This document shows positions 30,513 through 38,734 of a stretch of DNA of 64,000 nt, in pieces. This DNA comes from Burkholderiaceae bacterium. GTDB taxonomy: Bacteria; Pseudomonadota; Gammaproteobacteria; Burkholderiales; Burkholderiaceae_C. The DNA is taken from contig JAIRVR010000030.1 in NCBI GenBank assembly GCA_031253795.1, forward strand, positions 1 to 64,000, given 5' to 3'. Each line of letters opens with the position of its first letter. Position 1 is the first letter of the stretch. The notes below the pieces were generated by a model, which worked only from the letters and a program-made list of their open reading frames with translations, was not told where the DNA came from and did not search any database. The position numbers were made by a program, and so were the translations under genes.

Positions 30513-32461
30513 CCTGCCAGCAGCCGCTGCACGCGCTCGCGCAGCAGGGCCGGCTGGACCTGGTCCCGGGCCAGGGGCTGGCCCACGTTCAGGCCCACGC
30601 GGTTGAACAGTCCGCGGCGGAAGGGCCTCACCATCGCGCCGCCCTGTTCAACGCGGCTGAAGTACGAGCCCCAGAGATTGGTCAGCGCCATGGGGATGAC
30701 CGGCACCTGCAGGCCCTCGGCCCGGGCGCGCTCGATGATCTTCATGATGCCGCCCCGGAACTCCTGCAGTTGGCCATCGCGCGTGATGCCGCCCTCGGGG
30801 AAGATGGCGAGCAGGTCGCCCTCCCGCAATACCTGGGCGGCGCGGTCGAAGGCGGCCTCGTAGGTGGCAGGATCCTCTTTCTGCGGTGCCACGGGAATCG
30901 CCTTGGCCAGCCGGAACAGCCAGCCCAGCACCGGCACGCGGAAGATGCGGTGGTCCATGAGGAAGTAGATGGGCCGCGGGCTGGCGGCCATGAGCAGCAC
31001 GGCGTCGACGAAGCTCACATGGTTGCAGGCCAGGATGGCCGCACCCGCGGTGGGCACATGCTCGTCCCCCTGCACCTTGAAGCGGTAGACGAAGCGCGAG
31101 GCTACCCAGGCCACGAAGCGCAGCAGGTACTCGGGCACCAGCAGGAAGATGTAGGCCGCCACGACGGCATTGGCGATGCCCGTGACCAGGAATACCTGGG
31201 GAATGCTCAGCCCCGCCGCCAGCAGGGCGCCGGCCAGAAGGCTGGAGGCGATCATGAACAAGGCGTTGAGGATGTTGTTGGCCGCGATGATGCGCGCACG
31301 GTGCGTGGGCTGGCTGCGCAACTGGATCAGCGCGTACATGGGCACGCTGTAGAGGCCGGCCGACAGCGCCAGCAGACCGAGGTCGGCCATCACGCGCCAG
31401 TGCGCGGGCTGGGTACAGAAGGCACCCACGCCCATCAGGCCGGACGGCGGCAGGGCGCGCGAGGCGAAGAACAGGTCGATGGCGAACACGCTCATGCCGA
31501 TGGCCCCCAGGGGCACGAGGCCGATTTCCACATGGCGGCGGCTGAACACCTCGCACAGCAGCGAGCCCGCGCCGATGCCTACGGAAAACACCACCAGCAG
31601 CAGGGAGGCCACATGTTCGTCGCCGTGCAGCACCTCCTTCGCGAAGCTGGGAAACTGGGCCAGGAACACGGCACCGAAGAACCACATCCAGCTGATGCCG
31701 AGCAGCGACCGGAACACGGCGGGCTGCTCGCGCGCCAGCCGCAGGTTGCGCCAGGTTTCGGTGAAGGGATTCCAGTTGATGACCAGATGGGGATCCGTGG
31801 CCGGCGCATTGGGGATGAACTGTGCGCACAGCCGCCCGATCACGGCCAGCGCCACGCAGGCCACGGCCACCTGCAGGTGCCCGACCTCGGGCACGGCCAC
31901 AAGCAGACCGCCGGCCACATTGCCCAGCAAGATGGCCACGAAGGTGCCCATTTCCACCATGCCGTTGCCGCCCGTGAGTTCGCGCTCGTCGAGCACCTGG
32001 GGCAGGTAGGCGAACTTCACGGGCCCGAACAGTGTGGAATGCAGGCCCATGAGGAACACGCAGACCAGCAGCACCGGCACATGGACCTGCACAAAACCCC
32101 AGGCGGCCAGCGCCATGATGGCGATCTCCAGGTTCTTGACCAGGCGGAACATGCGCCGCTTGTCCCATTTGTCGGTCAGTTGGCCCGAGGTCGCCGAAAA
32201 CAGCAGAAAGGGCAGGATGAAGAGCGCACCGATCACCAGCCCCGCCATGGCCGGCGGGAGCCAGGATACGCTGAGCTGGTAGGTCACCATCACGGTGAGC
32301 GCGAACTTGAACAGGTTGTCGTTGGCCGCTCCCGAGAACTGGGTCCAGAAAAAGGGCGCGAAGCGCCTCTGCCCCAGCAGGGCGAACTGGTTGGGGTGGG
32401 CATGAACGGCTGGCGCCGCCTCCGGGGCGGCGGCCTGGCCGCCGGTTTCTGGCTGGTACAT
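30509..32461 (-). CDS. MFS transporter fused to a PlsC-type acyltransferase (LplT-Aas-like)
   Basis: A 650-residue fusion. Residues about 25-430 form a 12-helix major-facilitator transporter. Residues about 445-650 form a lysophospholipid/1-acylglycerol-phosphate acyltransferase with the NHxxxxD box NHVSFVD (His481 to Asp486) and the FPEGGIT box near residue 553. In E. coli LplT flips lysophospholipids in and Aas re-acylates them; this protein seems to hold both jobs but lacks the acyl-ACP synthetase domain of Aas. ATG 32461 is chosen for its GAGGGA ribosome site; the frame could start at a TTG 15 bases further up. The CREST-type gene starts 12 bp upstream, so the two may be cotranscribed. 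Confidence 0.9.
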   Translation of the reverse strand: MYQPETGGQAAAPEAAPAVHAHPNQFALLGQRRFAPFFWTQFSGAANDNLFKFALTVMVTYQLSVSWLPPAMAGLVIGALFILPFLLFSATSGQLTDKWDKRRMFRLVKNLEIAIMALAAWGFVQVHVPVLLVCVFLMGLHSTLFGPVKFAYLPQVLDERELTGGNGMVEMGTFVAILLGNVAGGLLVAVPEVGHLQVAVACVALAVIGRLCAQFIPNAPATDPHLVINWNPFTETWRNLRLAREQPAVFRSLLGISWMWFFGAVFLAQFPSFAKEVLHGDEHVASLLLVVFSVGIGAGSLLCEVFSRRHVEIGLVPLGAIGMSVFAIDLFFASRALPPSGLMGVGAFCTQPAHWRVMADLGLLALSAGLYSVPMYALIQLRSQPTHRARIIAANNILNALFMIASSLLAGALLAAGLSIPQVFLVTGIANAVVAAYIFLLVPEYLLRFVAWVASRFVYRFKVQGDEHVPTAGAAILACNHVSFVDAVLLMAASPRPIYFLMDHRIFRVPVLGWLFRLAKAIPVAPQKEDPATYEAAFDRAAQVLREGDLLAIFPEGGITRDGQLQEFRGGIMKIIERARAEGLQVPVIPMALTNLWGSYFSRVEQGGAMVRPFRRGLFNRVGLNVGQPLARDQVQPALLRERVQRLLAG

Positions 32462-32472
32462 CTTGCAGTCCC

Positions 32473-33285
32473 TCAAAGCTGGCAGGCGTCCCGGCGGGCG
32501 CCTGCATCGGTGGCCATTGTGCCCGCGGCACGGGCACGCAGGGCGTGGAGCACGGGCCAGGCGGCACCGGCGGCCAACACATGCTTGAGGCTGTGACCGG
32601 ACACCCAGCCCGCCGTGGCATCGAACACGGCCGCATCACCCCACTCCAGCAGCTTGGCAGCGCCATACCATGCCATCACCACACCCAGCCGCAGGGCCAG
32701 GCCGCCACGCCGTGGCGCCAGCAGCGACAGTCCCAGCACGGCCAGCATGCCGCTGCCCTGGGCCAGGGCCCAGGGCAGCACATTGCCCGTCCACAGCCAG
32801 GCCAGGACGGCGCTCACGGATGCCAGCAACATGGCCAGGGCCGCCCACCGGCCCGCGCCATCCGAGATGCGTGACTGCGCGGCCAGCCCCAGCATGCCGG
32901 CAAAGGCCATGGACATGGCCAGGCGGTCGCCTGCAAGGCCGATGTCGTCAGGTGCCCAGTGGTAGATCGCCGATCCGATGGCCGAACAGGCCAGGCCCGA
33001 GAAGAACAGCGCCGCCAGCGCGCGCACCGTCACCGGCTGGGCATCGCCGCGCCGCCCCATCAGCAGCCAGGAGCCGAAGGCCGCCGCCACGGCGAAGCCC
33101 AGATTGCTCAGCACATCGAGCGCATGGGGCAGGCCGGCCCAGGCGCGCTGGTCCGCAAAATGGTGCTGGGCCGCTGGCTGGGCCAACGGCGGCAGGAACA
33201 GGGCCAGCAGGCACAGCAGTACAAAGCCTGCCGCCAGGGTGGGCTCGGCCAGGTGGCGCAAGGGTGACGGGGACGGTCCGTGCAT
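32473..33285 (-). CDS. CREST-superfamily membrane protein (alkaline ceramidase-like)
   Basis: A 270-residue protein with about seven membrane helices. The motifs of the CREST superfamily of membrane hydrolases are visible: Asp in LDVLSNLGFAVAAAFG, SAIYHWAPDD (Ser and His) near residue 108, GDRLAMSM (Asp) and HSLKH near the C-terminus, giving a zinc site of three His with Asp and Ser nearby. Similar bacterial proteins are usually named alkaline phytoceramidase-like, though bacteria of this group are not known to use phytoceramide, so the substrate is unclear. AAGGAG precedes the start. It lies directly upstream of the MFS-acyltransferase fusion, which suggests lipid work. Confidence 0.8.
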   Translation of the reverse strand: MHGPSPSPLRHLAEPTLAAGFVLLCLLALFLPPLAQPAAQHHFADQRAWAGLPHALDVLSNLGFAVAAAFGSWLLMGRRGDAQPVTVRALAALFFSGLACSAIGSAIYHWAPDDIGLAGDRLAMSMAFAGMLGLAAQSRISDGAGRWAALAMLLASVSAVLAWLWTGNVLPWALAQGSGMLAVLGLSLLAPRRGGLALRLGVVMAWYGAAKLLEWGDAAVFDATAGWVSGHSLKHVLAAGAAWPVLHALRARAAGTMATDAGARRDACQL

Positions 33286-33406
33286 GGTGTTCTCCTTGGA
33301 ACAGGCAGTGAAGGTGGCGGCAGTGTGTTGAAGCCCACCGGTTCGCGGGCCGGATTTCTGTACCGGCTGCGCGCTGCAGCACTGGCGGTATCGATAATCG
33401 CTACCC

Positions 33407-34147
33407 ATGAGCACCACCGCCGACCTCGTCACCGCCTTGAAGAAAGAACTCAAGGCCGTGCAAATGACCTATGCCGACCTGGCCCGCGCCCTGGGCATGG
33501 CCGAGTCCAGCGTCAAGCGCATGCTGGCCAAGGGCGACATGCCGCTGTCGCGCATAGACGCCATCTGCCGCGCCCTGAGCCTGGACTTCGCCGACCTGGC
33601 GCGCCGCGTGGCCGACAGCCAGCCCCTGCTGCAGGAGATGACGCCCGAGCAGGAGAACGCCGTGGTCGCCGACCGCAAGCTGCTGCTCATGGCCATCTGC
33701 GTGCTCAGCCAGTGGACGCTGGAGCAGATCGTCGCCACCTACCGCATGAGCGAGGCCGAGGGCATACGCTACCTGGCCCAGCTGGACCGCATCGGCATCA
33801 TCGAGCTGCGCCCCGCCAACCGCTACCGGCTGCGCCTGGCCAAGACCTTCCGCTGGCGCGCGCGCGGCCCCGTGATGGAGTACTTCCGCGAGAACGCCGT
33901 GCTCGACTACTTCGGCGGCGGGTTCGATCAGCCCGGCGAAGGCATGCTCATGGTCCATGGCTCGATCGCACGCCATCTGGCGCCCAGCTTTGTGGAGCGC
34001 ATACAGCGGCTGGCCCATGATTTTTCGCAGCAGCACCTGCAGGACCAGCGCCTGCCGCCAGGCCAGCGTGAAGGCTATACCCTGGTGCTGGCCATGCGCA
34101 GCTGGGAGTTCTCGGCCTTCACGGCGCTGCGGCGCAGCCCGCTGTGA
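33407..34147 (+). CDS. XRE-family transcriptional regulator
   Basis: A 246-residue regulator: an N-terminal Cro/C1-type helix-turn-helix (YADLARALGMAESSVKRMLA near residues 22-41) and a C-terminal domain of about 170 residues with no motif I recognise but strong helical content. It is divergent from the CREST gene with about 120 bp between starts, so it may control the lipid-related pair 33285-30509. Its ligand is unknown. Confidence 0.9.
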   Translation: MSTTADLVTALKKELKAVQMTYADLARALGMAESSVKRMLAKGDMPLSRIDAICRALSLDFADLARRVADSQPLLQEMTPEQENAVVADRKLLLMAICVLSQWTLEQIVATYRMSEAEGIRYLAQLDRIGIIELRPANRYRLRLAKTFRWRARGPVMEYFRENAVLDYFGGGFDQPGEGMLMVHGSIARHLAPSFVERIQRLAHDFSQQHLQDQRLPPGQREGYTLVLAMRSWEFSAFTALRRSPL

Positions 34148-34310
34148 ACGCCGGCGCTTGCAGCGCCTCGCAACAGGGCTTCACGCAAGCGATACACAAG
34201 ATTGCAAGACTTCGCGGGGCGGCAACCGCGGCTTGACGCAGTCCCTGCAGCATGAAGCCATGGACCAGCGCAAGCCGTCCTGACCCATGCAACCCAGACA
34301 AGGAGCCGCC

Positions 34311-34700
34311 ATGATTTCCCTTCGCACACCGCTGATCGCCGCCACCCTGGCCCTGGCCGGCTGGGCAGGCACCGCCCAGGCACAGGCCAGCGTGACCTAT
34401 GCGGCACCGGGCGCAGCCGTCTCCGTCCAGTTCGGCGCACCGCCCCCGCTGCGCTACGAGGCCGTTCCCGCGCCGCGCCGTGGCTACGTGTGGGCCCCGG
34501 GCTACTGGCGTCCCCAGGGCCCGCGCCATGCGTGGGTGGCCGGCCACTGGGTCAAGGCCCGCCCGGGCTATGTCTATCGCCAGCCCGTGTGGAACCAGCA
34601 TGGCGGCCGATGGGACTATGCGCCCGGACGCTGGGACCGGGACCGCGACGGCGTGCCCAATCGCTATGACCGCCGCCCCAACAATCCCTACCGCCATTGA
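34311..34700 (+). CDS. YXWGXW-repeat exported protein
   Basis: A 129-residue protein with a signal peptide (MISLRTPLIAATLALAGWAGTAQA) and a mature part dominated by aromatic/Gly/Pro/Arg repeats of the YXWGXW type: YVWAPGYWRPQGP, HAWVAGHWVK and WDYAPGRWDRD. The C-terminal part has an Asp-rich turn DRDRDGVPNRYDRRPNNP like a thrombospondin-type-3 or calcium-binding loop. AAGGAG precedes the ATG. A strong terminator follows at 34723. The function of such proteins is unknown. Confidence 0.9.
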   Translation: MISLRTPLIAATLALAGWAGTAQAQASVTYAAPGAAVSVQFGAPPPLRYEAVPAPRRGYVWAPGYWRPQGPRHAWVAGHWVKARPGYVYRQPVWNQHGGRWDYAPGRWDRDRDGVPNRYDRRPNNPYRH

Positions 34701-34722
34701 GACGCCGGCACACCGGCCGCAC

Positions 34723-34748
34723 AGCCCGCCCCATCGGCGGGCTTTTTG
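34723..34748 (+). terminator. Rho-independent terminator after the YXWGXW gene
   Basis: Stem AGCCCGCC / GGCGGGCT with a 5-base loop, followed by TTTTT on the plus strand. Confidence 0.9.
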
Positions 34749-34862
34749 CTGGGGAAGGCCGCCATGCCCCCACTGGCTTCATACCAACATATGCATATAA
34801 AAGTGAATCATTAAGTTACCAGGAAAATATGGGCCATTGATTCACCGGATGTCCTGCATACC

Positions 34863-35870
34863 ATGCGCCCCTCGTTTTTCCGCACCTGGATCCCCGCCGC
34901 CGCCGCGGCACTGACCGTCTTCGGCGCCGCTGCGGCGGGTGCCGCCGAGTCCGCGGCGTCGTGGCCGCACCAGCCCGTGACCATGATCCTGGGCTTTCCC
35001 GCAGGCTCGGGCGTGGACGTGATCGCACGCGGCGTGCAGGAGCCCCTGTCCCAGCGCCTGGGCCAGCCGCTGATCATCGATTACAAGTCGGGTGCGGCCG
35101 GCAACATCGCCAGCGAAATCGTGGCGCGCGCCAAACCCGACGGCTATACGTTGGCCTTCGGCACAGCCGCCACCCATGGCAGCAATGCGGCGCTGTACAA
35201 GAAGCTGCCCTTCGACGTGGAAACCGACTTCGTGCCCGTGGCGCCGCTGATCGATGTGTCCAATGTGCTGACCATCAATCCCAACGTCATCAACGTCAAG
35301 AACCTCAAGGAGTTCGTGGACGAGGTCAAGGCCCATCCCGGCAAGTACAACTACGCCTCCACGGGGAACGGCGCCGGCACGCACATGGCCTTTGCCGAGT
35401 TCAACGCCCGCCTGGGCCTGGACATGGTGCACGTACCCTACAAGGGCGGCCCCGAGGCCATCACCTCGGTGCTGCGCGGCGAGACCTGCTGCATCATGAA
35501 CCAGGTCCAGACCGTGCTGCCCCACTACAAGTCGGGCAAGGTGCGCCTGCTGGGCGTGACCACGGCCAAGCCCGTGGACGTGGTCAAGGAAGTGCCCACC
35601 ATCGCCTCCAGCGGCCTGCCGGGCACCAAGGGCTTCGACAGCTCGATCTGGTTCGGCATCTTCGCGCCCAAGGGCACGGACCCGGCCATCGTGGCCAAGC
35701 TGAGCCAGGCCGTGCGCGAAGTGCTGGAACTGCCCGAGGTGCGCGCGCGCTTCGAGTCCCAGGGCAATGCCATCCGCATCGAAACTCCTGAACAATTCAA
35801 GAAAACCGTGCACAACGATCGCCTGAAGTGGGCGCAGGTAGTCAAAGACGCGAAAATCAGCATCGATTGA
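34863..35870 (+). CDS. Bug-family tripartite tricarboxylate transporter substrate-binding protein
   Basis: A 335-residue periplasmic binding protein with signal peptide (to about residue 27) and the Bug blocks ILGFPAGSGVDVIARG, IIDYKSGAAGN, ASTGNGAGTHMAFAEFN and MVHVPYKGGPEAI. It is the first gene of a plus-strand run: 66 bp later comes a flavoprotein oxidoreductase, then a fused AhpD-type protein. The gap in front (34749-34862) contains an AT-rich segment suitable for a promoter. No TctA/TctB genes are present. The ligand is probably the substrate of the two following enzymes, but it cannot be read. Confidence 0.92.
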   Translation: MRPSFFRTWIPAAAAALTVFGAAAAGAAESAASWPHQPVTMILGFPAGSGVDVIARGVQEPLSQRLGQPLIIDYKSGAAGNIASEIVARAKPDGYTLAFGTAATHGSNAALYKKLPFDVETDFVPVAPLIDVSNVLTINPNVINVKNLKEFVDEVKAHPGKYNYASTGNGAGTHMAFAEFNARLGLDMVHVPYKGGPEAITSVLRGETCCIMNQVQTVLPHYKSGKVRLLGVTTAKPVDVVKEVPTIASSGLPGTKGFDSSIWFGIFAPKGTDPAIVAKLSQAVREVLELPEVRARFESQGNAIRIETPEQFKKTVHNDRLKWAQVVKDAKISID

Positions 35871-35936
35871 TGCCATGCGTGTCCGGCCGCCGCCTGCGGC
35901 CGGCACGCCTTCCATGCCGAGTTTCCTGGTGAGTTT

Positions 35937-37418
35937 ATGTCCCTGAACGACACGGCAGCCACGGCCCCTGCGGGCCTGGCCGCCTTAGAAGAACGCCTGC
36001 GCGACGACCTGGTCGCACTGGGCTGGCCTGCCAAGGCCTGGATCCCCCCCACCCTCCGCGACGGCCAGCCCGTGCACGATGTCCTGGTCATCGGCGCCGG
36101 CCAGGCCGGCCTGGCCCTGTCGGCCGCGCTGTCCCAGTTGGGCATCGCGGCCGTTTTGCTGGACAAGGCGGCGCAGGACCTCGAAGGCCCCTGGGCCACG
36201 ACGGCGCGCATGGAAACCCTGCGCTCGCCCAAGGAGCTTACCGGACCGGCCCTGGGCCTGCCGTCGCTGACCTTCCGCGCCTGGTTCATCGCCCAATGGG
36301 GCCGCGAAGCCTGGACCGCACTGGACAAGATCCCGCGCCTTCAGTGGATGGACTATCTGCGCTGGTACCGGCGCGTGATGCGCTGCGACGTGCGCAATGG
36401 CCACCAGGTCACGGCCCTGCGCCCGCGCGCCGATGGTGTCGTCGAGGTCGATGTGACAGCCGACGGCGCCTCGCGCACCTGGCTGGCGCGCCGCGTGGTC
36501 CTGGCCACGGGCCGCGATGGCCTGGGTGGCCCGCAGATCCCCGCCTTCATGCAGGGCGTGGACCGCAGCCGCTGGGCCCATTCCTCCGACGCCATGGACT
36601 ACGGCCGGTTGGCCGGCCTGCATGTGGGCGTGGTCGGCGCTGGCTCCTCGGCCATGGACAGTGCCGCCACGGCCCTGGAAAACGGTGCGGCCAGCGTGGA
36701 CCTGCTGGTGCGCCGCCAGGACCTGCCGCGCATCAACAAGTCCAAGGGCTCGGGCACGCCCGGCCTCACGCATGGCCAGTTCCTTTTGCCCGATGTCTGG
36801 AAATGGCGCATACGCCACTACATCAACGTACAGCAGGTGCCGCCGCCCCATGGCAGCACGCTGCGCGTCTCGCGCCATGCCAACGCCCATTTCAACCTGG
36901 GCTGTGCCGTGCAAAAGGTCGAACAGGCCGGCGACAGGCTGCGGGTGACCACGCCGCGCGGCGTCTTCGTCCTGGACTTTCTCATCGTCTCCACGGGCTT
37001 TGCCATCGACTGGAGCCAGCGCCCCGAATTCGCGGACATCGCATCCCGGGTGCGCCTGTGGAGCGACCGCTTCGCGCCCGAAGCCGGGACCGAGGACCAG
37101 GAGCTGTCGGACTCGCCCGATCTGGGCCCGCTGTTCGAGTTCCAGGAAAAAACCCCTGGCGCCCTGCCCGGCCTGGACCACGTGCACTGCTTTTGCTATC
37201 CGGCCGCGCTGTCGCACGGCACGGTATCCGGTGATATCCCGGCCATCAGCGATGGCGCTCGCAAGCTGGCACAGGGCCTGGCCTCGCTGTTCTACCGCGA
37301 GGACATGGAGCACCATTTCGCCCAGCTGCAGGCCTATGCCGAGCCTGAACTCGACGGCGGCGAATGGACGCCCGCCGACCCCGAGGCCCGCGTGCGGGCC
37401 CTGGCAAATCCGAACTGA
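35937..37418 (+). CDS. FAD-dependent NAD(P)H oxidoreductase, flavin monooxygenase-like
   Basis: A 493-residue flavoprotein of the flavin-containing monooxygenase / FAD-NAD(P) family. It has an FAD-binding Rossmann motif (VIGAGQAGLALSAAL, about residues 51-65) and a second Rossmann motif for NAD(P)H (VGVVGAGSSAMDSAA, about 230-245). The stop at 37416 lies 6 bp before the AhpD-type gene. The neighbours (binding protein and AhpD-type peroxidase-like protein) suggest oxidation of an imported compound, with the downstream protein handling a reactive product. Confidence 0.85.
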   Translation: MSLNDTAATAPAGLAALEERLRDDLVALGWPAKAWIPPTLRDGQPVHDVLVIGAGQAGLALSAALSQLGIAAVLLDKAAQDLEGPWATTARMETLRSPKELTGPALGLPSLTFRAWFIAQWGREAWTALDKIPRLQWMDYLRWYRRVMRCDVRNGHQVTALRPRADGVVEVDVTADGASRTWLARRVVLATGRDGLGGPQIPAFMQGVDRSRWAHSSDAMDYGRLAGLHVGVVGAGSSAMDSAATALENGAASVDLLVRRQDLPRINKSKGSGTPGLTHGQFLLPDVWKWRIRHYINVQQVPPPHGSTLRVSRHANAHFNLGCAVQKVEQAGDRLRVTTPRGVFVLDFLIVSTGFAIDWSQRPEFADIASRVRLWSDRFAPEAGTEDQELSDSPDLGPLFEFQEKTPGALPGLDHVHCFCYPAALSHGTVSGDIPAISDGARKLAQGLASLFYREDMEHHFAQLQAYAEPELDGGEWTPADPEARVRALANPN

Positions 37419-37424
37419 TACACC

Positions 37425-38585
37425 ATGACCACAGCCAACGACACCATCGACCGCCTGGCCGGCCTGACCGACGCCTCTCCCGTTTTCGCCACGCGCCGCC
37501 AGCGCGACAAGGTGGCCATCGCCACCCAGGCATGCGAAGACCTGCTGCTGGGCAACGGGCTGGCCGACAGCCTGTCCCAGGCTGAGCGCCTGGTGCTGGC
37601 CAGCGAACAGTGCCGCGTCAGCGGCGTGCCGGCCCTGGCCGACGAGTACCGCCGTCGCGCCGAAGCGCTGGCGCTGACACCCGCCCTGCAGGCCGTTCTG
37701 GCCACGCCCGATGCGCAGGCCGGCGACGCACGCCTGGATGCGGCCCTGCACTTCGTGCGCACCCTGGCACTGCATCCGGCCGAAAGCGACCGCGAAGCCC
37801 TGCTGGCCCTGCCCGCCTCCGGCCTGTCCATCGATGACACCGTGCTGCTCGCCCAGTTGGTGGGTTTCATCGCCTACCAGTTGCGCCTGTTCGCCGGCGT
37901 CAAGGCCATGGCCGAACTGGGTGGCCAGACCGGCGCGCCCACCGCAGAACCCGTGGCAGCAGCGCCCTTCGTGCACCCGGCCAACCTGCCCGCCCCCGGC
38001 GAGCCCCTGCGCCGCAACGGCTATACCAGCGAAACCCTGGACTGGAAGTCCTGGCTGCCGGTGCTCGACCCCGCGGCGGCCACGGCCGAACAACAGGCCG
38101 TGCTGGACCTGAGCCATCCCAAGGCCCGGACCTCGGACTTCTACCTGCTGCTGGCCCGCCAGCCGCGCGTGCTGTCGGAGCGCTCGCAGGCCTTCAACGC
38201 CATCATGTATGCGCCCGGCGGACTGTCGCGCCCGGAGCGCGAAGTCGCGGCCACGGCCGTGTCGCGCTCCAACGGCTGCATCTACTGCGCCTCGGTCCAT
38301 GCCCAGCGCTTCGAGCAGCTGGCCAAGCGCAACGACGTCATGGCCCAGATGTTCGACGACCCCGACACGGCGGGCACCAATGCGCGTGAACGCGCCATCA
38401 TCCAGTCCTCGCTGGCGCTGACGCGCGCGCCCGGCCAGTTCGGCGCGGCCGATCTGCAGCCGCTGCGCGATGCCGGCCTCACGGACCAGGAGATCCTGGA
38501 CATGCTGCACTCGGCCGCCCTGTTCGGCTGGGCCAACCGCCTGATGCTGAATCTCGGCAAAGAGGTGTATCTGACGACTCCCTGA
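37425..38585 (+). CDS. Fused CMD/AhpD-type protein (two alkylhydroperoxidase-like halves)
   Basis: A 386-residue protein. The N-terminal half (about 1-175) is a carboxymuconolactone decarboxylase-type helical domain without the CxxC pair. The C-terminal half (about 215-386) carries the AhpD active site CIYCASVH (Cys285, Cys288, His292). In related organisms the two halves, known as Avi_7170- and Avi_7169-type proteins, are separate neighbouring genes; here they are one reading frame with a Pro-rich linker. It follows the flavin monooxygenase by 6 bp. The role is probably reduction of a peroxide or other reactive product; the true substrate is unknown. Confidence 0.85.
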   Translation: MTTANDTIDRLAGLTDASPVFATRRQRDKVAIATQACEDLLLGNGLADSLSQAERLVLASEQCRVSGVPALADEYRRRAEALALTPALQAVLATPDAQAGDARLDAALHFVRTLALHPAESDREALLALPASGLSIDDTVLLAQLVGFIAYQLRLFAGVKAMAELGGQTGAPTAEPVAAAPFVHPANLPAPGEPLRRNGYTSETLDWKSWLPVLDPAAATAEQQAVLDLSHPKARTSDFYLLLARQPRVLSERSQAFNAIMYAPGGLSRPEREVAATAVSRSNGCIYCASVHAQRFEQLAKRNDVMAQMFDDPDTAGTNARERAIIQSSLALTRAPGQFGAADLQPLRDAGLTDQEILDMLHSAALFGWANRLMLNLGKEVYLTTP

Positions 38586-38712
38586 GCGGCTGCGCCGCTT
38601 CCCCCTCTCTCGCTAAGCGGGAGGGGGACGACGCCCTCGGCCGGGCGCCCCCGCCGCGAGGCGGCTCTTGCTCGGCGTCCCTGGCTTTTGGGACGCGCCG
38701 GTTTTATGCATC
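38582..38712. repeat. Dispersed intergenic repeat, copy 3
   Basis: The fullest copy of the family seen at 8243 and 17943. It has CTTCCCCCTCTCT, GCGGGAGGGGGACGACGCC, CTTGCTCGGCGTCCCTGG and TTTTGGGACGCGCCGGTTTTA in order. CCCCCTCTC and GGGAGGGGG, and GGCGTCCC and GGGACGCG, can pair, so it folds as two stems. It lies between two convergent genes. Confidence 0.65.
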
Positions 38713-38734
38713 TCGCCAGGAATGGCGTAGCGCC

